Below are positions 10,646-22,600 of a stretch of DNA of 64,000 nt, piece after piece; the stretch's first letter is position 1; each line of letters starts with the position of its first letter. A program made the position numbers and the translations under genes. Below the pieces are notes generated by a model. That model was not told where the DNA came from. It saw nothing but the letters and a program-made list of their open reading frames with translations, and ran no database searches. The DNA is from Spirometra erinaceieuropaei (lineage: Eukaryota > Platyhelminthes > Cestoda > Diphyllobothriidea > Diphyllobothriidae): contig CACRXP010000001.1 of the NCBI GenBank assembly GCA_902702965.1, forward strand, positions 4,246,060-4,310,059, in the 5' to 3' direction.

Positions 10646-12180
10646 CATATTCATGAAGATTCGTCACGGTACGAAGGGACTTGCTTAGATTTTTAGTTAT
10701 TTTCTGAGTTGAGAGTGTGGGTAAATGATTTTGTGAGTGAAGATAAACCTGTTGTCTGTGTAAACCCATCATATCTGGACGCAGCTGTCGACCCCGACGT
10801 CTGCCTCTGGTTATAAAATGGAAATGGTACGGCAGGGCGGATGGCCCATCCCAACTGCTAAACGAGAACACTAAACTTTATGCAGGTTTCAGTCTTTGTA
10901 AGTAGTCGGATGACCAAGCCCCTCGAAACGACGGGCAAAAAGAACTTTGGTCTTAACATCGCTGCTGACTTCTCCGAAATGCATTCCAGAACCCTGTTTT
11001 TGTTTTCTAAAACTATTACTGCTTGCGGACAGTTTGAAATGTCCCTAGTAAGGACATTTATATCAAAAATGCTTAATAGATGCCAATTAACCACGGTTAC
11101 AAGGGTGTCGTGCTAAAACGTCATAGTTAATAACAGTTGGGCGAAGGTGAAATAGCATACAGCCATCATGAGCCCTGCGTATTTTCTGCTCAGAATTCTG
11201 TGGCATTTTAAAAATAACTTGTAAACAGCAGTCGCAGGGCAACGCTACAACATGAGCATTTTATCGCCTTCCATGCGATAAACGATTAGCTCTTAGAAAT
11301 GTTTTGGCGGAACCCTTGTACTTTTATAAATATCCTTGTTGAATCGTGGATGTCTACGAAGTGGAGATTTTACTTTCCAAAAACAAATTTCCTCGGCAAA
11401 GCGCGGGAGAGACTGCATGAGGTAGCCCATAAAAATGAGGCATTCAGGCGCCGTTTGTACTGACTTTAGGCGCATGGATGCGTTAGATACGAACACTTAG
11501 TTAGTTTTCACTAGGACTTGAGGCTGTGCTTTTCAATATATCCGAGGAGTTCTTGCAAATCATCTTAAATCAGAAAACGTTGCGAATTTACGAAGCTTCA
11601 GTAAGGCCTTCACGGCTGTAGGAGTCTTTCCACCTCATAAATGGAGAGAACCGGCTGCCTCTAGGGTGCCACACTTACCGGACTTTCCATATCAAACTCT
11701 ACTACACCTGCAGGAACCTTATATATCTTCATTAAAACACTTTACAAGGCCATGATAGAGTGGGCTGATTATATAACTGATAATATAAAGGGCTCTGCAT
11801 GCCGAATTTTCATTAACCTTCAAGCATTCAAGATGGCGTTCTTTTACTTTAAAGCATGGGAAGCGCGGAGCACATTTTTAGGTTAGCCTTTGAACGAAAC
11901 GGATGAAGAATATTATCTGCCTGGAGAATTTTTTAGATAGCAAAGAACGTGGCCGTGGGTTTGTAATTGTGTTTAGTAACACTTGCACTAAATAGGATAG
12001 GCGGCAAAACTCCCTAAACACGGCGTGTTAACTCCAGACGTTGGAGGATACAGTCTGAATTCTTGCATATGCACAATATGTTGCCTTAAATCAAAATGGA
12101 AGTCATGATGGTTCAGTCATGCATTGAAAGAGTTGCGCAGAGTTCACACTTGTGTACTCAGACTGCTTTTGATAGTTCGA
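10646..12180. other. Unassigned DNA
   Basis: No recognisable gene. The frames at 10858-11116 overlap on opposite strands and show no motif. Confidence 0.5.
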
Positions 12181-12260
12181 CCGTGGTTGCCGACGATGTC
12201 CGCCGTGTGCTCCAACAACGAGTTGAAGCAGAGACAGTGACTTTGGTGCGAATTAGTTTA
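12180..12260 (-). repeat. LINE 3'-end fragment (R family)
   Basis: Read on minus, this carries the signature of the 3' region of the LINE at 29870-34530: a TGGAGCACACGGCGGACATCGT-like core preceded by GTCACTGTCTCTGC. The same core is seen at 34490-34515 and 35480-35505. It fits a 5'-truncated insertion. Confidence 0.5.
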
Positions 12261-12270
12261 TAGTGATAGT

Positions 12271-12441
12271 TGGGAAGAGTGTTCACCAGGGCGCTCCCCG
12301 CGTGGCCAATTACTCCGCCTAGACGAAGTCGCAGCACGCTGTAATGAATGGGAAGATCATTGCACTTGTTAATAGACTAGGGGCCAGTAAACCATGACTC
12401 AAGCAGCGCCCTGGGAGCGCCCTGGTGAACACTTCCCAACA
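12271..12441. repeat. Inverted repeat, ~28-bp arms
   Basis: GTTGGGAAG-AG-TGTTCACCAGGGCGCTCCC at 12269-12300 has its complement at 12414-12443, interrupted only by a 2-base indel. The spacer is about 115 bases. The high arm identity suggests a recent or constrained structure. No flanking duplication was recognised. Confidence 0.7.
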
Positions 12442-12652
12442 CCCGGGTCAGCGCGTCAGATGGTCGAGCAATCATCACACCAACATCCAACGCACGTGAT
12501 GAAATTGCAGCAATTAACGACGCGAATATCGGCCATCACGCCACGTGCAACGATCCCTGATGAAGGGGAGGGAGCCGTGAATATACATAGGTATGAGGTA
12601 GCATGGCTACTGCAGCCGAATGTGCATGAACCACATTTATCTGCTTATGTCT

Positions 12653-12732
12653 CTGATGATGGTTTCGAGCAGGAATCCGAAACGTCAGGCTAATAAAGCT
12701 CTTGTCCCGGCGATCGTGTCTTTTTTTTCTTC
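12653..12732 (+). ncRNA. Hammerhead ribozyme-like motif (H2), core intact
   Basis: CTGATGA (12653-12659), a helix II with one mismatch (GGTTTC/GAATCC), then GAAACGTC (12679-12686). All invariant core bases (CUGANGA, GAAA, U16.1, C17) are present. Helix I can form between GTCT before the core and AGGC after it and may extend (GCTTAT against ATAAAGC). Helix III is minimal: A-U plus C-G with no loop, the architecture described for PLE-borne hammerheads thought to act as dimers. AATAAAG follows the cleavage position. Self-cleavage is an inference from sequence. Confidence 0.65.
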
Positions 12733-12734
12733 AA

Positions 12735-14200
12735 GTTAGCACTTTAGCCACCTGACCCAACTGCGATTAAACCAACGTCTGCCGGTGGGCCTCGTAACTT
12801 AGGTGGCTGGAGCATTGGTCATACCAAGGTCTTTCCTTTCTGTCGTGGGCAAGAATCCCACCGAAGGTGTCCGGTTTTTAAAATTTGGGCCAGAATGGAT
12901 TATTCAAAGTCTACCAAAATATCTATTGATACTGAATCAGGCGTCCGCTACCGGTTTATAATTCAGTGCAGCATACAGGGGATTTTTTAAGGACTTAGTG
13001 CATGAATCTCCATAAGATTAATTCTGCTTAAAGAACGCTTATGCAATCGTACTCTGAGGGCTTTAGATGAATCTGTTCTTATCTTTAAAACACTATAGAG
13101 GTCAAAACCAAGTACCGTTGCCAAACAATTTGTGGAAAAGGGCAAAAGTAACTGTTGGATCATTTGGCGTTGCCGTCACCCGCAACCCGCGCTCCAACTT
13201 GAGGGAGGAGACCTAAACCGTCCTTCTTGATTTCGAAAGTCTCGATCGCATGTCAGAAGGAACGAACCCATGACTCAGTAGTGAACTTTCGGACTGGGTG
13301 CTTAATAACCAAAGGACTTATTCTTCAGGCTCCCGTTTTGGCTGGACTGGGTTTGATTGTAATCTACTGCTGACGCCAAATTGGCTAGAAACGACAATCC
13401 CAGTCTTCCTCCAAATCGTCGCTTACACCCCTCGATTGCTGATTGCCCATGATTGCGCAACCAGCTCCATGCGAGGCGGATACCAGGAAACTTGCAGAAA
13501 TTTACCAGTATTTCGGATCGGTCAGCAGTGTTTCTGTAGGAGGATGGGTCACATACGCATACACTGGCAAAAGCCTCAGTTATTTTCACTTCCAGTGCCA
13601 AAAGTTCTACTCAAATGACCACCCAGTGCAGTGAAAGACTTCCTCACCTCAAAACGACGTGAAACATCGCACACCACTTGGCTTCAATGGAGTAAACGTG
13701 TACTCTGATCTGACGATGAACCGCAAGCACACAGCAACGCGTGGGCGTTTATTTACCCCCTAAAATAGACTCATTAATTAAGAAAAACCCAGTGCTGAGA
13801 GCAGACTCGGCTTTTCAGCCTCTGGCAAGCTTGTGGCTGTTCGCACCTGCAGCTTTTACCAAACAGAGCTTTTCGTGATTCCGAAAGTTTGACGCGCATC
13901 TGCCGAAGGTCCCTTTCCCTCCCGAGAAAAAGGTTCGCCCTCTGTGTTAGAAATATGCTAAGTTGCCTGTAAAGAATTGGATTCCAGAATTATCTAGTTG
14001 GAGTTTCAAGCCGAGACAGCGCAAGGTTCTGAAAATGACGCCCCGGCGTTTGAGTTCTACGCTATGCATAAAAACCACATTCTCACTATTAAGGTTGTAG
14101 CTACTTAGAGGAAAACGCCGAGGGATAAACACATTATGCGTCGAAGATCGTGAAATACTGACGGATATTTTTCTACATGACAGTTTGGTAGTCGTGAAGG
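12735..14200. other. Unassigned DNA
   Basis: The frames at 13298-13618 (106 codons), 13302-13601 (minus) and 13443-13634 overlap one another; none has a motif I recognise. Confidence 0.5.
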
Positions 14201-14204
14201 ACGT

Positions 14205-14475
14205 CCACCCTCTGGTCCACAGACTTGGCCCGGTAGCGGAGACTTGCGTGCGTATTAGTTTAAAGTGAGTCAAACTTGCACAGATTCGACTGCACAAACT
14301 CCCCCTCCCACCTGGTAAGATAAAGACAAGAGGACCGGAGATGGGCGCGGGTGCAGCAACCGACAAAATTGTAGAACCCGTCTACGTGCACCGCATGCAC
14401 GACCTTATCATTACTCCCGATGTGAGAAGCTATAATACGGGCAACTCGGAGTTCAGCTAGGTGAGAATGCCACAA
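14205..14475 (-). repeat. LINE 3'-end fragment (R family)
   Basis: On minus it reads a CCATCTCCGGTCCTCTTGTC word, then an A/G-rich GTGGGAGGGGGAG tract and a GTGCAAGTTTGAC stretch, in the same order as at 34350-34480 and 35360-35460. It also shares TGAGAATGCCACA with the copy at 38291. It is probably a 5'-truncated copy of the LINE at 29870-34530. Confidence 0.5.
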
Positions 14476-14479
14476 GGGT

Positions 14480-15970
14480 TACATCGAGGGGGGGGAGGGA
14501 GAGCATTACGAACTCGCATTCCCGAGAATGACCAAGCTAGCTTTCTAGTTGACAGCTTTCAAAGCCATGATTTTTTGGTGCATAATGATGGAGTCAAGCA
14601 GATCACGGCAAGAAATGCACTGACGTGTCGTGGGAACGGATTCCTCAGTGTCGGCCTTACTATTTCTTCTCGCTCCAATGCATCAGTCGATTGTCGGAGC
14701 CCATCAGACAACTGGATATGGAGCGTTTTCCGATATACTCTCAGAGGAAAACGAATTAGCATGGGACACTATCCCAAATCGATTGATACATAGCAGCATT
14801 CCGGTATTTTAGTGAAGAACTTTCAGGCCCCCTCTGAAAAATGCCATCAGGAATAAGTTGACAAGTATTTCTCCTACTCTGTTTTGACATCTGCATACAT
14901 ATATCTACCATTCCTAACGAGGTTGGAAAAAATAGTCCATACATTCATTTTATCGAAAATAACATCTTATCAAAGTGTTACCCAATGGGATGGCTTATTT
15001 TGCTTCTAAACAGTTAGTAGGTTTGAGACTTTACGAGCCGCTGACGCGACCATTCCTGCAAAATGCCATCCAGGACTTGTTGGAGCTGCTCAGCGGGGGA
15101 TACAAGGTGGATAAAATGTACTGTGTATCTTTTAAACAGTGATAGACCCCTTTGTGCGAACGTTACGAAATAGTTGAAACTATTTTAGACCAACAGCAAT
15201 TAACGTAGCTTTTAAACCTTACTACCAAGTAAAGAAACACGACACATTTCAAAGTTTATGACCCTGGACAACTTTTTATAAGCGAAACGCATCCTCACTT
15301 CAAGCGCAAATTTTAAAGGAGATATGTTTGGAACGATTTTCTTAATGCTTCCTTTCCAGGTAGTTCAGTGAATAATGTTTCACCCTATATGTCCGTGTTC
15401 CCATTACTCCTCGCCAACTCGTTTCCGGAATCAGACCCTCTAAGATGGCTGTCGAACAACATCCTGTTGGTTCGTCCCATGACGGACATTTTTCCAGACT
15501 ATTGCTTTTTAATTTCCTCAGAAATCAACTGCTAAATTGGAGTAGATCAGTTTATACTAAGGACTATATGCGCAGACCGAATTTTGATAGGGGAATATTT
15601 GGGCCGAAGTCCATCAGCCACAGCGAGATAACCAAATACTATTCATTTACTTTCGACAGGCAACTAGTAGTATACTCTGACGTTAGAATGTTGGCGAAAT
15701 ACGCGTGCCTGGGCTTTCAACTAACACCTGTGTTTCCAGTATGGTATCTTATAACACTAAAAAGATGTTTACAGATTCCAACTCCAGAGCCTCCCAATGC
15801 CTGCCGGCGACGGCATTCTGTGACAGCTCCACAGCCTCCTGTCGTCCCCCTGTGCTACCCTGCCTTTGTTGCAAAGTCTTTTTCTACCGACAAAACATCT
15901 CTCGCTCTGGAAATCAAGCAACTAACGGCCTGGTCTCAATCTGTACAGTGCCTGGTCTTGGGTGCACAAC
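14480..15970. other. Unassigned DNA with one 185-codon frame
   Basis: A frame at 15445-16002 (+) is 185 codons long but has no domain, no clear compositional bias and no recognisable start context. Its 3' end runs into the Gypsy remnant in another frame. I treat it as probably non-coding. Confidence 0.4.
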
Positions 15971-15984
15971 GACCTAAGTGCTCA

Positions 15985-17010
15985 AATATGAGCATTTATT
16001 GACTGTGAGCGAAGCAAGGTCCAACAGAACAAGAAAGGCTTCTATTGACACCTTCCCCCGCTCTGACGCAAGGCCCAGTTCCGTCCTTCTGACCATTGTA
16101 GGTCCCCTACATCTGTCCAACGGCTGCTCCTATCTTGTGTGGACCGCATCGTCCGGTGTCCGGCAGCCATCCCTCTGCCTGAGGCCGAGGCCACAAAAGT
16201 GGCTAAGGGCTTTCTCAGTCGTTGGGTTGCCATCTTCGGTTCTCCCTCCACCATTACGCCTGATCACAATGCCCATTTTGAGCTTCATCCTTTCCAGTCT
16301 CTCCCCTCCTTTTTACGCTGTATTCACATCCATACGACATCCTATCGCCCGGCTGTCAAGGGAGCGTTTGAGATTTTTAACCCCCAGCCGAAAACCTCCC
16401 TACCTGCCCCAGACGATCTGAAGAACTGGATGGAAAATTTTTCTTGGTCCTTCTAGACGTCTTCTCGATGATAAAGTCAGACCACGCCTGCTTCGCCGAT
16501 GAACTAGCGTTCAGCGCCGCTGTCAGACTTCCCCGCAAGATGATGCCACTAACCGCTTGCAGTGCGGTCGAGGATCCATCCAACTTTCTGCACTGTCTCC
16601 TGCAATTTATGCGGACTATTTCGCGAGCTTCGCCCAGACATCGGTCTCTGAGTATTATTCTGTAAAAGACTTGGTTACATACTCTCATGTCTACTTCCGA
16701 TGTGATCGAGTTCGCCGGCCATTAGAAGCATCCTGTGACGGCCCTCCTGGGTGATTTCTCGAGGGAGAAAGGTGTTTCGTGCACTGTGCGGGAATCGCGA
16801 GGGTGTTATGAGTGTGAACCGCCTCAAAACTGCTCTTCTGGACACTCCTCCAGATAATCTTTGTTGTCCCCTGGTCTCTGTTTCTCCACCTCCCCTACCC
16901 TTCATCTCTCCCTCTCGTCTTACTTCTGTCCTTCTGTGTCCGCTGCCTCCAACTGCAACTTCGTCATCCTCCTTCAACTCTTGCCCTGGAGCACGTACTC
17001 AAGTCCCTCC
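15985..17010 (+). pseudogene. Ty3/Gypsy integrase remnant (CsRn1-like), G1
   Basis: Pieces of an integrase occur in the correct order across several frames. About 16020-16130 reads TFPRSDAR...IVGPLHLSNGCSYL. The next frame from 16139 reads DRIVRCPAAIPLPEAEA, then WVAIFGSPSTITPDH (second catalytic Asp), then TTSYRP and GAFEIF (catalytic Glu). About 16700-16860 reads CDRVRRPLEASCDGPPG and VMSVNRLKTALLDTPPD, the C-terminal region before a Pro/Ser-rich tail. The first catalytic Asp, normally in a VDIVGPL-type motif, appears to be Thr. Frameshifts near 16135, 16450 and 16750 and the lost Asp make it non-functional. The minus-strand remnant at 49471-50300 shows the same order. No LTR was identified. 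Confidence 0.75.
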
Positions 17011-18700
17011 TGTATACATTATCGGCAATGGACGCTGCGTTCCCTTTCCTTACCAGTCGGTTGCTCCGGTTTTTAGGCATCAACAAGTCCTCCGACGTGG
17101 TTGATCGCCACCTTCGGTGTGACCGATGGGGTACTATGGAAGTTTGCTTCTTCGACCGTCACTGCGACCGTTTACTCAGTCTGCCTTCAGTCCGCCTCGC
17201 GCTTCCTGCTTGAGTCACGCGGGACGGCACCAGCGTGGCGGGAGATCGAGACCGATCGTCGCTGCCTCCTATGCTGATCGTCTGTAGGCGCACGCTCTTC
17301 GCTCCGGGAGGCAAGAGCCCCGATGGCTGTCACTCGCTTGGTGTGACGGCTTCTTGCTGGGCTGCGTGTACACTCTCTCGTCTCAGTAGAGTTTGTCCCA
17401 TAACTCCGTCTACCCTGACTTGTGATCTGGGAACCTTCTTGCTGTCGACCCATCGCACTTTCGACATTTTTTGCCTGAATGAATTTGTTTCAGATACCAG
17501 AAGCTATTTGTTTACGAATAACTTTTGTGTCTGTCCTGCTTCTTTGCAAGCAGGCGGTGTAGACTCATTTAAGAATGTCTCCATCGTCGACTCAGAGAGT
17601 GTTTAAAGACAGTGCTAATGGATCCTCTTGTTAGATTATAAGGAGGTAGGCCAAAGTCATTCGTTGACCTCGACCACCAAGATTACTGGCCATTCGTATC
17701 ACCTTTGTAAGTCCATTGAATGCTTTCAATAAAGTCGTCTAATCAGTGGGCCTTTCGTCAATTCTCTTTTGACTGTGAGCTGTTTTTTCTCGTGGACTGT
17801 AGACCATTAGGTACTTCCTTTGACAAATAACAAGTTCTTTCTATGAAAAGTGCTAGATGAGAGATTGCATGGACCATTTTAAGACGTATGCTTACAAGAA
17901 GAGGGCATTGACAATGGTATCATTCTGTAAAGTTCAACTTCTATGTCCACAGAGATAGTCGGAAATTTTCTTAGAAAACCAAGCCCAGTTTCTCATTACA
18001 ACGGAAGAAAATTTCCATTTCCCTTAGTCGCGATGTTCCTATATCCTTTCTGACGACCATTGGGTAGTTTAGGCTAGTGTAGACATTTTTCAGAAGAATA
18101 ATCACATTTCCGAGGACGTTTTAATGCAGTTGGGTGACCGTTGTAACGCAAAGGGAATAATATCGCTGTGTGGTATCAAGGATGTTCTACACGATGGAAG
18201 AATTCATTGGTATTCAAGGATTTCTCCTGGGAAATCGGATTCCTGAGAACAACGTCTAAGATCGACAGCCCTCTGTTACACAAGCGGAGTCATTAAAGAT
18301 GCTTTGTGAGTCAGAAGTCCTTCGGCCTGATTTAAGGGACATCTATGTACGATTGTCACAGTTTTTAATCCTTTTACGCCCTTTGATTAAAACATCGTGG
18401 ATCGCTTGCAACTAGCGGGGAATTTTGACCATAAATATAGGTACCTCAAGAAGTTCTATTTCAGGCCCTTGAATTTCCCCCTGGAAACCCTGAACATACT
18501 TCCCCCTGTTGTGCGCTCAACTGATATTCATCTCCTCGTCACAACACTGTCAAACATGATTTTACTTACAAAAGAGTCACTAATGTATTTTCCGCGTGAG
18601 TACTGGCGGAGGCCAGCCCAGATTTACAGAAGGAACTGAAAGGTCAAACAAAGCAGAACCCAATTGCTCCGTCCTGCACTCAGGTCAACATAGTGAACAC
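17010..18700. other. Unassigned DNA
   Basis: The part to about 17480 is C/T-rich like the end of the Gypsy remnant and may hold its 3' untranslated region or LTR, but no second copy exists here to define one. From 17480 to 18700 nothing was recognised. Confidence 0.4.
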
Positions 18701-18704
18701 TGGC

Positions 18705-19010
18705 AAAAGGGTATTACCGACAAAGACAAGGGAGACTGGAATGGCCATTTCTGGCTTATTAGTCGTCGTCAGCCAGCCATACCTAACCCCAAAGTGTGGA
18801 CCACCCGGGGCTCGAACTCGCGACCTGTTATTTAGAAGCCAGCGCCTCGAACCTCTGGGCCACGAGCCCGTTGCTTTGTCGGTTTCGATCGGGAATATAC
18901 AATGGTAGTGGACGCTCACCGATCGTTCTTAGGGAACTCACTCGTTCCGTTGTGCCTTATGGACTCTCTCTCGAGCCCAACCAGCAGCCGCACAGCGGCG
19001 CATGATATAG
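18705..19010 (-). mobile_element. tRNA-Arg(TCT)-derived SINE-like repeat, S1
   Basis: On minus, 18806-18870 reads like a decayed tRNA: GGGCTCG, an A-box-like TGGCCCAGAGG, CTTCTAA in the anticodon-loop position (anticodon TCT) and a B-box-like AGTTCGAGCCC. On plus it contains ATTACCGACAAAGACAAGGG followed by GGAATGGCC, found again at 19020 and 61830. The copy at 61825 keeps GCATTGGACTTCTAG, close to animal tRNA-Arg(TCT). About 95 bases lie upstream of the tRNA-like part, so the repeat is not a textbook SINE with the tRNA at its very 5' end. Confidence 0.65.
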
Positions 19011-19011
19011 G

Positions 19012-19190
19012 CAGAAGGACATTACCGACAAAGACAAGGGAGACCGGAATGGCCACTTCTGGCTTGTTAGCCGTCGTCAGCCAGCCATACCCAACCCCGA
19101 AGTGTGGAACACCCGAGGCTCGAACTCGCGACCTGTTATTTATAAGTCAGCGCCTCTAACCATTGGGCTACGTGAACACTTTTCCACGCG
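19012..19190 (-). mobile_element. tRNA-Arg(TCT)-derived SINE-like repeat, S2 (tandem partial copy)
   Basis: A second, shorter copy directly adjoining S1 in the same orientation: AGAAGGACATTACCGACAAA, then GGAATGGCC, CAGCCAGCCATACCCAACCCC, and a tRNA-like part ending near 19180. Similarity to S1 is high. The arrangement suggests tandem duplication or nested insertion at a shared site. Confidence 0.65.
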
Positions 19191-19240
19191 CTTTTAACCC
19201 TTCCTGGTGGCAGTTGGCGGGGCACATGAGTCCATACATG

Positions 19241-20227
19241 CAGTAGGTGGGCAAAATCATGAAATGTCAACTGAAATTCCGAAATGGATTTTCGTTTTGA
19301 AAACATCAATTAAGTAGGCTTGTAAAGTTAATCATCCTGCAGCATAATTCTATAATAATTCAGTTACCTCCGGATGCCGGCTTTCGAACTAACTTCTTTA
19401 CGGCTGCATGCAGGAATTACATTCTGTAAAAAATGACTACTTAGGTGACATGTATCTTCCTCATTGATTTTTAATGTCCTGAAAATTAATTATATTTCAT
19501 GGAAAACATGCACAAAATATTCATTCTTTTGCTTTATCGGTAGAAAGGTACGTCTTCTTCCAATCTGATGCTCAAAGGAAGGGTATAATTCGGTTTTCAA
19601 CAACTTTTTACAATTCCCCAATAATTTTGAATCCGATCTGCCTTTACGCTTACATTCAGGGTTCCAATCTACAACCCGCATATTTTCCGCGTGCGGAAAA
19701 CCATACATTACGGCATTAAGAGGAGACTATACGGGATTCATAAAATTTAACAATGGATTTGAACCATATTGTTATCTTTACAAGCCAGTTTGGTAAATGC
19801 AGAGATATGACACCTTATGAACGGCCATTTCACGGTATTAAATAATCTCACAATTAGAAACGTTTTTAAAACCGAATTACACCCTTCCTTCGAGTGTAAA
19901 ATTGAAAGAAGACGTAATTTCCTACCGCATGCGCAAAAGAATAAATATTTTCGCACATGTTTTCCATGAAATACAATTGATTTTTTAAGTGCATTGAAAA
20001 TCAATGAGAAACATGCATACTACTTGAGTAATAATTTTTTACGGAGTGCGGTTTTTCTATGCAGCCGGAAAGTAGTTCGTTCGGAATCCGGCATCCGGAG
20101 GTATTTGAATTATTATAGAATTATGCTTCATGATGATTAATTTTACAGTCTTACTTAATAAATCATTTCGAAACAAAAACACATTTCGGAATTTCAGTTG
20201 ACATTTCATAAGTTAGTCTACCTACTG
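19241..20227. mobile_element. Foldback MITE, family M1, copy 3
   Basis: It starts CAGTAGGTGGGCAAAATCAT and ends with the complement (…GTCTACCTACTG) at 20227, followed by TA; the left flank is TG, so one side of the TA duplication has decayed. Halves are inverted repeats, with the central CGCGTGCGGAAAACC near 19690. More diverged inside than copy 2. The 72- and 85-codon frames within it are not credible genes. Confidence 0.85.
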
Positions 20228-20229
20228 TA

Positions 20230-20930
20230 TCTCTGGTGGCAGAATGTTTGGCCACTAACCAAGCTGACGCTTGTTCAAACCTGAGGTCTGCCTAAATGGC
20301 TGGCTGACGACGGAGAATAAGCCGTAAATAACCATTCTACGTCACCTCGTCTAGATCGGGAAAGCAAGTGAATTGAGGGAAACAGAGCTGAGAGAATAGC
20401 CTGTATTTTGGACAGACAACCAGACTTGCTTCTGAACAGAAGTTCGGTCAAATGGTCTGCATAGATCGCAAGAACCTCTAGGGAATGATAAGTGGTCAGC
20501 CAAGAGAGTGAGGCAATAGATTGAGCTGTTTTGTCTCCGTTCAGTTAAGAGGTGAATCAAGTTAGAGCACAATTTTGATCAGATCGGCAGTTATGCTGTT
20601 GAAGTGCGCGCCAAATCGTAGGAGTTTCTCGGGGCTAGTTGGTCTGGAAGGAGATTTTGGTCAAATTACTTCATGACCCTGTTGAAAGAGACCCCGCAGA
20701 CAGAACAATTAAATCGCTTGCTCGTTTTTGCATCGTTTACCGTAGAAATTAGCCTTGTACTTGCCAACGAAAATGAGGCGCCTGGCAGGCTGGTGGCTCA
20801 AAAAGCCATGACATCGTGATCTAGTTTGGCCGAAGGAGAAATTTTTCCTCATACTGTGCTCACTTTGTGCTCCAAAACAGCACGACTGAGAGGGAATACT
20901 CATATTCTCCATCGTAGATAAGGAAAAGGA
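20230..20930. other. Unassigned DNA
   Basis: No gene or repeat identified. Confidence 0.5.
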
Positions 20931-20933
20931 TAA

Positions 20934-21202
20934 GATGTGGTTATGTGGTTCCACCGGATGGATACAATACTCTTGGGGTTGGGGTTAGAGTTAGGGGTGA
21001 GTGTTAGGGGTCAGGACATTTATATCCCAACTACTCAAAGTACAACCGCGCATTCCCAATAGCTTTTCTTTTGCACACAACTACTTGACCTAGTCGCCTG
21101 TGCGTTCCTCGGCCCCACCTGTAAAAAGCCCTGTTACCATCGGTCCCCTATGAGAGGTGGCTGGGGTTTGTTTACCTCAGATGGGAGCTGCATAACCACA
21201 TC
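20934..21202. mobile_element. Small TIR element with TTAGGG-like interior, copy 1
   Basis: Terminal inverted repeats GATGTGGTTATGTGGTTCC (left) and the complement of GATGTGGTTATGCAGCTCC (right). The left interior has degenerate GGGTTAGAGTTAGGGG and TGTTAGGGG words; the right interior has ATTCCCAATAGCTTTTCTTT and CAACTACTTGACC. The element at 56038-56313 has the same ends and interior in the same order. Confidence 0.8.
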
Positions 21203-21864
21203 TGACCAGAAAAGGAGGCCTTCTCGGCTGTAGTTGTTTATTTTCCAAAATTTTATGAAAAACACGAACTTACACTGTCAACACCGACTTAAAATGGGAG
21301 AAGTAGGCTGTCTTTTGGTAAAACACATTTGAGTTCTTAAATAGAAGTTTATTCGGTCTGACTGAATTGTGAAACTATCAGCAACCTCGATGGCATTCAA
21401 ACCCACGACATCAGGTGTAAGGCTTGCGTACAGCCAACATCCTAATCAGCTGAGCTAAGGGGTCCCGACCGAGAGCCGTTAGCTGAAGCACATCTGGGTC
21501 AAATTACCTGCTGAACTTACTGCGACGCATGGAATCCGCCGATTCCAAAACAGCAAACTGACTGTCCACAACCACTAATTCTATGTGAATTTTGGAGAAC
21601 ACAACCACCAAGAGCTGTGAGATCTGAAATATTTTCTCCCGGGTAAGAAGTGAAAACAGGCATATGCAGCAGGATTTATTGGTGCCAAAAAATTTCATGA
21701 CGGCTTTTGCAATTGCAGCCCGTCTCAGCATAACATAGCTAACGAATGGAAGCGCACAGCAGTATGAATTTTTACTGAATGTCAAAGCATACGAGCAAGG
21801 TCAAGGTTCAACGCAATGAATAATCAGATGAAAGTCGTTTCCATAAGTATCATATAGGAGAGAG
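21203..21864. other. Unassigned DNA around a tRNA-like sequence
   Basis: Apart from the tRNA-like stretch at 21381-21470 nothing is recognised. The frame 21504-21785 (minus, 93 codons) has no motif. Confidence 0.4.
21381..21470 (-). repeat. tRNA-like sequence (probably SINE-derived)
   Basis: On minus it reads CCTTAGCTCAGCTGATTAGG (A-box-like), GGCTGTACGCAAGCC (a 4-bp stem with a 7-base loop) and GTGGGTTTGAATGCC (B-box-like). The anticodon stem is weak, no matching 7-bp acceptor stem is evident, and no 4-T terminator was found close by. It is more likely a tRNA-derived repeat than a working tRNA gene. Confidence 0.45.
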
Positions 21865-21886
21865 GAGGACGGAATGTTAATACAAG

Positions 21887-22600
21887 GTGTACTACCTACC
21901 CCTGCTCGGTCGAAGTGATCATGCAGTGCTTTTATGGGAGTACTTGCTGTATTCTGAACCGTGTACAAAAGACAATACGAGGCCAAATATATGGAAAGGG
22001 GACTTTCGCCTAATGAGAGCTGAGGCAACACAAACAGACTGGGATGTTCTCTTCTCCGGAAACGTTAAGGAGGACTGGAATTTATTCAAGGATCGTTTAC
22101 TGCATCTAATGAAGAACCACTGTCCCTTATCAAAGCCTAGGACATCCAACCGCCCTCAGTGGCTAACACAAGAACTCAAAAGGGAGATCAACAGGAAAGG
22201 TAGGTTATGGAAGAAATTTCGCGAGAACAACAATAATGCAGCGTTTACAGAATACAAAATTCAAAGAAATAAGGTGAAAAGTCTGATTTTCAGGAGGCGA
22301 CGGGATTTTGAGAGTAATTTGCTCTACCGAGCCGTTAAAAATCCGAAATTGCTCTACAGCTATTTGCGGAAAAGCACACGTAACAGGAATCCCATTCCTG
22401 TTATGAGGGGTGATGAGGGCTTGGAGATATCGGACAGTACAAATAAGGCTGAGCACTTTTCTCAATTTTTCCGATCCGTTTTCACAAGAGAAGCAGACTT
22501 TACCCCATCTAATTCTGAGAACATGAGAGATCCCACTATCGAAAATATTATTTCGAGAAGAAGCGATTTTCGAAGAACTGAAGAGCTTGAAGGAATGTAA
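21887..22600 (+). pseudogene. L1 LINE: endonuclease C-terminus and linker
   Basis: The frame opens within the truncated element; GRSDH near its start is the conserved Ser-Asp-His end of an APE-type endonuclease. A basic linker follows (PQWLTQELKREINRKGRLWKKF, then SNLLYRAVKNPKLLYSYLRK), typical of the segment between endonuclease and RT in CR1/Jockey elements. It ends at a frameshift just as the RT begins. The listed ATG is not a biological start. Confidence 0.8.

Noticed and set aside
13298..13634. Three frames of 63-106 codons
   Set aside because: Overlapping on both strands, no recognised domain; length is compatible with chance.
15445..16002. A 185-codon plus-strand frame
   Set aside because: No recognisable motif, compositional signal or start context; its 3' end overlaps the Gypsy remnant in the wrong frame.
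21381..21470. A possible functional tRNA gene on minus
   Set aside because: A- and B-box-like words are present, but the acceptor stem and anticodon stem do not form properly and there is no nearby T-run terminator.
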